Source: Anaerolineaceae bacterium (GTDB taxonomy: Bacteria > Chloroflexota > Anaerolineae > Anaerolineales > Anaerolineaceae). Taken from it: 8,082 nt of DNA. The notes beneath the pieces were generated by a model. The model did no database searches. It saw only the letters and a list, made by a program, of their open reading frames with translations, and was not told the DNA's origin. A program made the position numbers and the translations under genes. The stretch is from positions 1-8,082 of the forward strand of contig PMIV01000130.1 in the NCBI GenBank assembly GCA_003158355.1. Direction: 5' to 3'. Below are positions 1 to 4,526 of this stretch, piece after piece (the first letter of the stretch is position 1; each line of letters opens with the position of its first letter).

Positions 1-983
1 ACCCGCAAGAGGAGATCGACCGCAAATTCTTTGAAACCCGAATTCGCAGTTCTTTTCAACTGCGTGAGACAGCTCAGATCAACGCCCGAACCAGCGCTTA
101 CCGCGTTATTCACGGGGAGTCTGATGGTCTGCCGGGATTGATCGCTGACCGGTATAACGACATTCTGGTAATCCAGGTGACCACTGCTGGTATTGAAGCG
201 CATCGGCAGGAGATCATGGAAATCCTGAGCGAGGTTTGCGGGTGCAAAACGCTCTACGAGCGCTCTGATGTGGATGTGCGCGAATTGGAAGGTCTGCAGC
301 CTGTCAAAGGGTTGATTGCCGGAGAGCCGCTGCAATCCCCTCAATATATCGAAGAGAATGGACTGAAATTTGAGGTTGATCTTGAAAATGGTCAGAAGAC
401 CGGATTTTTTCTCGACCAGCGCGACAACCGTGAGTTATTGCGCCATTTCGTTCAGGATCGGTCTGTCTTAAACTGTTTTTGTTATACAGGAGCCTTTTCA
501 GCTTATGCTTTTGCCGGCGGAGCCAGTTCGGTACTTTCTATGGATTCCTCAGCACCGGCGCTGGAGCAGGTATTGAGAAACCTGGCCTTGAATGGTTTCG
601 GCGACCGTGAATCGGAAGTGATGGAAGCCGATGTTTTCACCGCCTTGCGCAAATTCCGCGACAGCCGCAAGAGTTTTGATGTGATCATTCTCGATCCTCC
701 TAAATTTGCACCCACCATTGCACAGGCAGAACGCGCTGCACGCGGGTATAAAGATATCAACCTGCTGGCGTTCAAACTGCTCAACCCGGGTGGGGTACTG
801 TTCACTTTTTCTTGTTCAGGCGGAGTCTCGCGCGAATTGTTCCAGAAGATCGTGACCGGGGCGGCACAGGACGCCGGGGTGAATGCGCGGATACTGGCAC
901 AGCTTTCACAGGGGCCGGATCACCCCATTGCCTTGAACTTCCCTGAAGGCATGTACTTAAAGGGTCTGGTCTGCGCGATTTAA
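1..983 (+). CDS. rlmI: 23S rRNA (cytosine-C5) methyltransferase RlmI, 5'-truncated by window edge
   Basis: The product methylates a cytosine of 23S rRNA (C1962 in E. coli numbering) using S-adenosylmethionine; it acts in the cytoplasm during ribosome maturation. The reading frame is open from base 3, giving 326 visible residues, against about 396 for the E. coli enzyme. The missing part is therefore most of the N-terminal PUA domain. The TTG at 138 lies inside a conserved stretch (GESDGLPGLIADRY) and is not the real start. Visible landmarks in order are the GFFLDQRDNR loop (402-431), the SAM-binding motif NCFCYTGAF (471-497), DPPKF (693-707), and SCSG with the likely catalytic Cys codon at 813-815. 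Near the end, DHPIALNFPEGMYLKG also aligns with E. coli RlmI as I recall it. It is convergent with the tmRNA gene and ends at a shared terminator. RlmI is favoured over RlmK/L or Rsm proteins because of the DQR loop and the C-terminal half. Nothing looks broken. Confidence 0.93.
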   Translation, partial: PQEEIDRKFFETRIRSSFQLRETAQINARTSAYRVIHGESDGLPGLIADRYNDILVIQVTTAGIEAHRQEIMEILSEVCGCKTLYERSDVDVRELEGLQPVKGLIAGEPLQSPQYIEENGLKFEVDLENGQKTGFFLDQRDNRELLRHFVQDRSVLNCFCYTGAFSAYAFAGGASSVLSMDSSAPALEQVLRNLALNGFGDRESEVMEADVFTALRKFRDSRKSFDVIILDPPKFAPTIAQAERAARGYKDINLLAFKLLNPGGVLFTFSCSGGVSRELFQKIVTGAAQDAGVNARILAQLSQGPDHPIALNFPEGMYLKGLVCAI

Positions 984-985
984 AC

Positions 986-1020
986 AAAAATCACACCCGT
1001 CAAAAGGTGTGATTTTTTTG
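986..1020. terminator. Bidirectional intrinsic terminator between rlmI and ssrA
   Basis: The stem is aaaaaTCACACC (986-997) with GGTGTGAttttt (1006-1017), and the loop is 8 nt. On the + strand it is followed by a T7 run (1013-1019), which ends rlmI transcription. On the - strand the A-rich side becomes a T5 run, so it can also end the tmRNA transcript, whose mature 3' end lies 8 nt away. The convergent gene arrangement supports two-way use. Confidence 0.88.
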
Positions 1021-1027
1021 TAGCCAG

Positions 1028-1419
1028 TGGAGATGGCGGGAATTGAACCCGCGTCCGAACGACTCAACCCTCGGATATCTACATGCATAGAGCCACTTAG
1101 GTTCATCCATGATCGTAAGGGGCGCAGAACCAATCACAGATTATCCGCTCAGGCCCGAAAGCCTTCTTTCACATTTCGCGCGGCGAAAAATGTGGCACTC
1201 TTACATTGTAACGCCCGCTCTGCCACCGGTAAGAGGGCGGGGCAGGAAGACGTGACGCCGAGGCGTCAGATGCAGTTTCCTTCGACGCTAGGCGGCGAGA
1301 GGAAGAGCTGCATAACTGTTTGTGCGATTGGCACTTAAGGTTTGTACTGAGTTTACGAGGTCGGTACCTCTCGGCATGCAATCCGGGATCAGCCTCGCCC
1401 GTCGAAGCCTGTCATCCCC
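1028..1419 (-). ncRNA. ssrA: Transfer-messenger RNA (tmRNA), one-piece
   Basis: tmRNA with SmpB rescues ribosomes stalled on broken mRNAs by adding a degradation tag. The 5' end GGGGATG (1413-1419) pairs with the 3' CATCTCC (1029-1035), with one G-U pair, and leaves discriminator A at 1028. The 3' half carries the conserved GGACGCGGGTTCAAT T-arm sequence. The 5' half has GACAGGCTTCGACGGG and the GCATGCCGAG...CCTCGTAAA block just before the tag, much as in E. coli. A pseudoknot-region hairpin with arms GACGC/GCGTC lies at 1254-1267. The length of 392 nt is normal for a one-piece form. CCA is not encoded: CTGG follows the discriminator. The boundaries come from acceptor-stem pairing. Apparent ORFs across this gene on either strand are not protein genes. 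Confidence 0.95.
1288..1332 (-). other. tmRNA tag-peptide reading frame
   Basis: Reading the - strand from 1332, the codons GCC AAT CGC ACA AAC AGT TAT GCA GCT CTT CCT CTC GCC GCC TAG give the 14-residue tag ANRTNSYAALPLAA with a single TAG stop. It starts with Ala-Asn as usual and ends in the LAA degron recognised by ClpXP-type proteases. The final part is LPLAA rather than the common LALAA. The resume codon is inferred from position and from tag convention. Confidence 0.85.
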
Positions 1420-1429
1420 GAGCTTTCCA

Positions 1430-1458
1430 ATTATAACAGGGTTGTATTAGAGAAACAT
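1430..1458 (-). promoter_or_regulatory. ssrA promoter (extended -10)
   Basis: On the - strand, TGTTATAAT gives a consensus -10 TATAAT (1430-1435) with an upstream TG (extended -10). It ends 10 nt before the mature tmRNA 5' end at 1419, so transcription would start a few bases upstream of the RNase P-processed end. No good -35 is seen; TGTTTC or ATGTTT at about 1452-1458 are weak candidates, so the extended -10 probably compensates. Confidence 0.7.
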
Positions 1459-1502
1459 TTGCGATTTTGAGCGCTGGCAACTACTTGAGAGCAACAGACT
1501 GA

Positions 1503-1548
1503 TAAAAGAAACACCCGCAATTTTCAGAATTCTCTGAAAAGAGCGGGT
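1503..1548 (-). terminator. Intrinsic terminator downstream of tRNA-Val
   Basis: The two-part hairpin has an outer stem ACCCGC/GCGGGT (1513-1518 with 1543-1548), a 2x2 internal loop, and an inner stem TTTTCAGA/TCTGAAAA (1521-1528 with 1533-1540) closed by a 4-nt loop. Read on the - strand it is followed by GTTTCTTTTATC, a T-rich tail. It lies 17 nt after the tRNA-Val 3' end and separates that transcript from ssrA, which has its own promoter. Confidence 0.78.
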
Positions 1549-1564
1549 AACTACAGGAGACCAG

Positions 1565-1638
1565 TGGGCGGAACAGGACTCGAACCTGCGACCTCTTCTG
1601 TGTAAGAGAAGCGCTCTAACCAACTGAGCTATCTGCCC
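1565..1638 (-). tRNA. tRNA-Val (anticodon UAC)
   Basis: The 74-nt cloverleaf on the - strand has acceptor GGGCAGA/TCCGCCC with discriminator A, a D arm with AGCTCAGTTGGTTAGAGC, an anticodon arm CTTCT-CTTACAC-AGAAG, and a T arm GCAGG-TTCGAGT-CCTGT. The anticodon TAC at loop positions 34-36 identifies valine. CCA is not encoded (CTGG follows the discriminator), so a CCA-adding enzyme is needed. Two oddities are an A5:C68 mismatch in the acceptor stem and a G49:U65 wobble in the T stem. Everything else is regular, so it is probably functional. Confidence 0.95.
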
Positions 1639-1653
1639 AAATTGATACACAAG

Positions 1654-1669
1654 CTTTTCACGTGAAAAG
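1654..1669. promoter_or_regulatory. 16-bp perfect palindrome over the tRNA-Val start site
   Basis: CTTTTCACGTGAAAAG is a perfect inverted repeat with no spacer. It lies immediately downstream of the predicted -10 of the tRNA-Val promoter and would span about -5 to +11 of the predicted start (near 1664). A transcript starting there would contain only one arm, so a dimeric-regulator operator is more likely than an RNA hairpin. No regulator gene is visible nearby. Confidence 0.4.
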
Positions 1670-1670
1670 T

Positions 1671-1700
1671 ATTATACACATAAAAGCAGGAATTTGCCAA
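1671..1700 (-). promoter_or_regulatory. tRNA-Val promoter
   Basis: On the - strand the -35 TTGGCA (1695-1700) and the -10 TATAAT (1671-1676) are separated by 18 bp, a near-consensus housekeeping sigma promoter. The predicted start near 1664 leaves a leader of about 25 nt before the mature tRNA 5' end at 1638. Confidence 0.75.
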
Positions 1701-1711
1701 TAATTTTCGAA

Positions 1712-1738
1712 TTGTGGAAATCCATTCCGTGTGATAAT
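1712..1738 (+). promoter_or_regulatory. Candidate hsd operon promoter (extended -10)
   Basis: On the + strand TGTGATAAT gives an extended -10 (TG at 1730-1731, GATAAT at 1733-1738). The only -35-like hexamer is TTGTGG at 1712-1717, with a short 15-bp spacer. A start near 1745 would leave a leader of about 110 nt before hsdM. The sequence between 1740 and 1842 is AT-rich and shows no gene. No better + strand promoter was seen, but this one is weak. Confidence 0.35.
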
Positions 1739-1842
1739 ACAATGGCTAAGGATAGTTAAAATCAGCTCATTACTTCAATGTTTAATGCTAGACTCATGTT
1801 AATATCCATATTGGAATAAATAAAACAATTTTCTAAACCATC

Positions 1843-1854
1843 AGGAGTACTCCT
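1843..1854 (+). promoter_or_regulatory. hsdM Shine-Dalgarno inside a 12-bp palindrome
   Basis: AGGAGTACTCCT is a perfect palindrome. Its left half holds the ribosome binding site AGGAG (1843-1847), 7 nt before the TTG start at 1855. In RNA it can fold as AGGA-GTAC-TCCT, a 4-bp stem that would hide the Shine-Dalgarno. The good SD supports the TTG start. Confidence 0.6.
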
Positions 1855-3309
1855 TTGTTTGAACAAACCTTCAAGAACATCGACGACAAGCTGTGGAAAG
1901 ACGCCGGCTGCAGCAGCGAACTGGACTATGTAGAACAAACCTCGTGGATCCTTTTCTTGAAATATCTGGATGATCTAGAAAAGACCCGCCAGATCGCCGC
2001 TGAACTGGAGGGGAGAACTTATGCTCCCATCATCGCCCCCGAATACCGCTGGGAAGCCTGGGCGGCGCCGCGCAATGGCAGCGGAAAGATCGACCTGAAT
2101 ACCGCTTTGACCGGCGACGATCTGGAAGATTTTGTTAACATCCACCTGTTTCCTTACCTGAAGAAATTTAAAACGAACGCTGTCGGGCCGGATACGATTG
2201 AATACAAGGTCGGCGAAATTTTCACCGAATTGAAGAACCGGATCCAGAGCGGCTACAACCTGCGCGAGGTGATCAACCTGGTGGATGAACTGCGCTTTCA
2301 GACCGCGACAGAGAAACACGAGATGTCGGCGCTGTATGAAGACAAGATCAAGAACATGGGCAACGCCGGCCGCAACGGCGGGGAGTATTACACCCCGCGA
2401 CCGCTCATCAAGACCATCGTCAAAGTGGTGGCGCCCAAGATTGGTGACAAGATCTACGACGGTGCAGTGGGCTCGGCGGGCTTCCTGGTGGAAGGCTTTA
2501 GGTATTTGCAGGAAAGTAAAAAACTGACCACTTCGGATATGGAAACGCTACAAAAGCGCACCTTCTACGGTAAAGAAAAGAAGTCGCTGGCATATATCAT
2601 CGGCATCATGAACATGATCCTGCACGGCATCGAGGCACCCAATATCCTGCATACCAACACGCTGACCGAAAACATTATGGATATTCAGGAGAAAGACCGC
2701 TACGATGTGGTGCTGACTAATCCGCCTTTTGGCGGCAAGGAACGTGCCGAAGTGCAGCAGAACTTCCCCATCAAGACCGGCGAGACGGCGTTTCTCTTCT
2801 TGCAGCACTTCATCAAGAGCCTGAAAGCAGGCGGCAAGGCGGGCATCGTCATCAAGAACACCTTCCTCTCGAACACCGATAATGCCTCCGTGAGCCTGCG
2901 CAAGCTGCTGCTGGAAAACTGCAACCTGCACACTATACTGGACTTGCCCGGTAAGGTCTTTACCGGCGCGGGAGTGAAAACGGTGGTGTTGTTCTTTGAG
3001 AAGGGCAGAACCACGCAAAGCGTATGGTATTACCAGCTCAACCTGGAACGCAACCTGGGCAAGACCAACCCGCTCAGTGAAGCCGACCTGGCGGAGTTTG
3101 TGGAAATGCAAAAGACCAAAGCCGGTTCAGCCAACTCCTGGTCGGTGGCAATGGCGGATGTGAACCCAGAGACCGTTGACCTTTCGGTGAATAATCCGAA
3201 CAAGAAGGATGAAAGCAGAGTTCGAACCCCTGTGGAGATCCTTACTGAAATACAACGCCTGGATGAGGAAAGCGCGGTAATTCTGAAGAAAGTTCGGGAG
3301 CTGTTATGA
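1855..3309 (+). CDS. hsdM: Type I restriction-modification DNA methyltransferase subunit HsdM
   Basis: HsdM transfers a methyl group from S-adenosylmethionine to N6 of adenine at the site chosen by HsdS. The M2S complex protects host DNA and is the core of the R2M2S nuclease. The 484 residues hold an N-terminal helical region (about 1-140, including AGCSSELDYVEQTSWILFLKYL-type sequence) and a catalytic domain. That domain shows GEYYTPR (176-182), SAM motif I DGAVGSAGFL (202-211), the catalytic N6-adenine motif NPPF (289-292) and a C-terminal region with LDLPGKVFTGAGVKT. Its length is close to type IB M subunits. Start: an in-frame stop at 1834-1836 leaves TTG 1855 as the only plausible start, with AGGAG 7 nt upstream. 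Motif I differs from the textbook DPACGTGGF, although DGA-GSAGF forms occur in this family. It overlaps hsdS by 4 nt (ATGA), which suggests translational coupling. GC is about 55%. Confidence 0.95.
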   Translation: MFEQTFKNIDDKLWKDAGCSSELDYVEQTSWILFLKYLDDLEKTRQIAAELEGRTYAPIIAPEYRWEAWAAPRNGSGKIDLNTALTGDDLEDFVNIHLFPYLKKFKTNAVGPDTIEYKVGEIFTELKNRIQSGYNLREVINLVDELRFQTATEKHEMSALYEDKIKNMGNAGRNGGEYYTPRPLIKTIVKVVAPKIGDKIYDGAVGSAGFLVEGFRYLQESKKLTTSDMETLQKRTFYGKEKKSLAYIIGIMNMILHGIEAPNILHTNTLTENIMDIQEKDRYDVVLTNPPFGGKERAEVQQNFPIKTGETAFLFLQHFIKSLKAGGKAGIVIKNTFLSNTDNASVSLRKLLLENCNLHTILDLPGKVFTGAGVKTVVLFFEKGRTTQSVWYYQLNLERNLGKTNPLSEADLAEFVEMQKTKAGSANSWSVAMADVNPETVDLSVNNPNKKDESRVRTPVEILTEIQRLDEESAVILKKVRELL

Positions 3310-4523
3310 AACGGGGGTGGAAAACAAAAAGCATCGGCGATTTATCCGAATTAATTACAAAAGGTAATACGCCAACTTCTATTGGATATGATTTTGTTCC
3401 AAAAGGTATAAACTTTGTAAAAGTTGAGGCAATATCTTTAAATGGTGTATTCATTAATGAGAAAATGGACCATATTAATTCTGAATGCTATTCTGCGTTA
3501 AAGAGATCGCAGCTAAAAGAAGGAGATATTCTGTTTTCTATCGCTGGAGCGCTAGGACGTACGGCAATTGTCACGAACAATATTCTTCCTGCAAATATCA
3601 ACCAGGCATTAGCAATCATCAGGCTCAAACCAGATGAAAGCATTTCAAAAAGGTATGTATTAAAAGCATTGGAAACTGGTTTTGTCCTGGAACAAATTGA
3701 AAAGTTCAAAGGTGGAGTTGCTCAACAAAATCTCTCTTTAGCACAAATTCATGATTTATTAATACCCATTCCTTCTCTAAATGAGCAGCAGCGGATTGTT
3801 TCCATTCTGGATGAGGGGTTCGCTGACATTGACACTGCAAAAGCCAACACCGAAAAGAATAAACAGAATGTCCGAGAGTTGTTTGAGACTTACCTGAATA
3901 ATACCTTCTCAAATCCAGGTGAGGGGTGGGAGGAAAAAAAACTGGAAAATGTTTGTGTAGTTGAAAGGGGAAGCTCTCCAAGGCCTATTAAGAAATATTT
4001 AACAAAAGATAGCGATGGAGTGAATTGGATAAAAATTGGGGATACAAAAAATGTTGAAAAATATATTCTATTTACAAAAGAAAAAATTACACCCGAAGGT
4101 GCAAAAAAATCAAGATTTGTAAAAGAAGGTGATTTCATTTTATCGAATTCAATGTCTTTTGGTAAACCATTCATAATGAAAACTAAGGGTTATATTCATG
4201 ATGGTTGGTTCGTTTTGCGATTGCCTAATTCAATTGATACTGAATTCTTTTGGTACTTATTATTTTCACCATATACTCGTAAACAATTTGAGAGTTTAGC
4301 AAGCGGCGCTATTGTTAAAAATATTAGTAGCAATCTTGTAAAAAAAGTCATACTTCCAATTCCTCCTCTTCTTGAACAGAAAAAGCTTGCATGCGAGTTT
4401 GACGCTTTTTCAACTAAAATTAAGAAACTTGACGTTAATTATCAACAAAAAATAGTTGAATTGGAAGAACTAAAAAAATCGTTGTTGCAGCAGGCTTTCA
4501 ACGGTGAATTAACTGAGGGGTAA
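3306..4523 (+). CDS. hsdS: Type I restriction-modification specificity subunit HsdS
   Basis: HsdS recognises the bipartite DNA target and scaffolds two HsdM (and two HsdR) subunits. The 405 residues follow the usual plan: TRD1 (about 1-157), a central conserved helical region beginning LNEQQRIVSILDEGF (from about 158), TRD2 beginning at GWEEKKL (about 207), and a C-terminal conserved helix from LLEQKK (about 356) ending KKSLLQQAFNGELTEG. The start ATG overlaps the hsdM stop, with GGGAG at 3296-3300 as the ribosome binding site. Base composition is uneven: about 35% GC in 3361-3780, 44% in 3781-3900 and 31% in 3961-4380, against about 55% in hsdM and hsdR. This fits recognition-domain exchange by recombination at the conserved regions. 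An A8 tract (3934-3941) lies at the start of TRD2. The recognition sequence cannot be predicted from this alone. Confidence 0.94.
   Translation: MKRGWKTKSIGDLSELITKGNTPTSIGYDFVPKGINFVKVEAISLNGVFINEKMDHINSECYSALKRSQLKEGDILFSIAGALGRTAIVTNNILPANINQALAIIRLKPDESISKRYVLKALETGFVLEQIEKFKGGVAQQNLSLAQIHDLLIPIPSLNEQQRIVSILDEGFADIDTAKANTEKNKQNVRELFETYLNNTFSNPGEGWEEKKLENVCVVERGSSPRPIKKYLTKDSDGVNWIKIGDTKNVEKYILFTKEKITPEGAKKSRFVKEGDFILSNSMSFGKPFIMKTKGYIHDGWFVLRLPNSIDTEFFWYLLFSPYTRKQFESLASGAIVKNISSNLVKKVILPIPPLLEQKKLACEFDAFSTKIKKLDVNYQQKIVELEELKKSLLQQAFNGELTEG
4514..4519 (+). promoter_or_regulatory. hsdR ribosome binding site
   Basis: GAGGGG lies within the last codons of hsdS, 7 nt before the hsdR ATG at 4527. 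Since only 3 nt separate the hsdS stop from that ATG, hsdR translation is probably coupled to hsdS. Confidence 0.6.
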
Positions 4524-4526
4524 CCT

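Noticed and set aside
503..805. 100-residue antisense frame within rlmI
   Set aside because: It covers the conserved SAM-binding and catalytic core of rlmI on the other strand and shows no independent coding evidence.
1027..1381. Open frames of 103 (+) and 70 (-) residues across 1027-1381
   Set aside because: The region is the tmRNA gene, shown by acceptor pairing, T-arm and tag frame; the open frames are incidental.
1447..1650. 67-residue - strand frame containing a RALLLHRRGRRFESC-like string
   Set aside because: This peptide is the translation of the tRNA-Val gene read in one frame, a common false gene call.
2548..3111. 187-residue open frame antisense to hsdM
   Set aside because: Shadow of the methyltransferase catalytic domain; no domain, start signal or neighbour supports it.
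3306..4523. Possible CRISPR or tandem repeats in the AT-rich hsdS region
   Set aside because: Only short A runs from AT-rich codons were found; no spaced repeat units exist here or elsewhere in the window.
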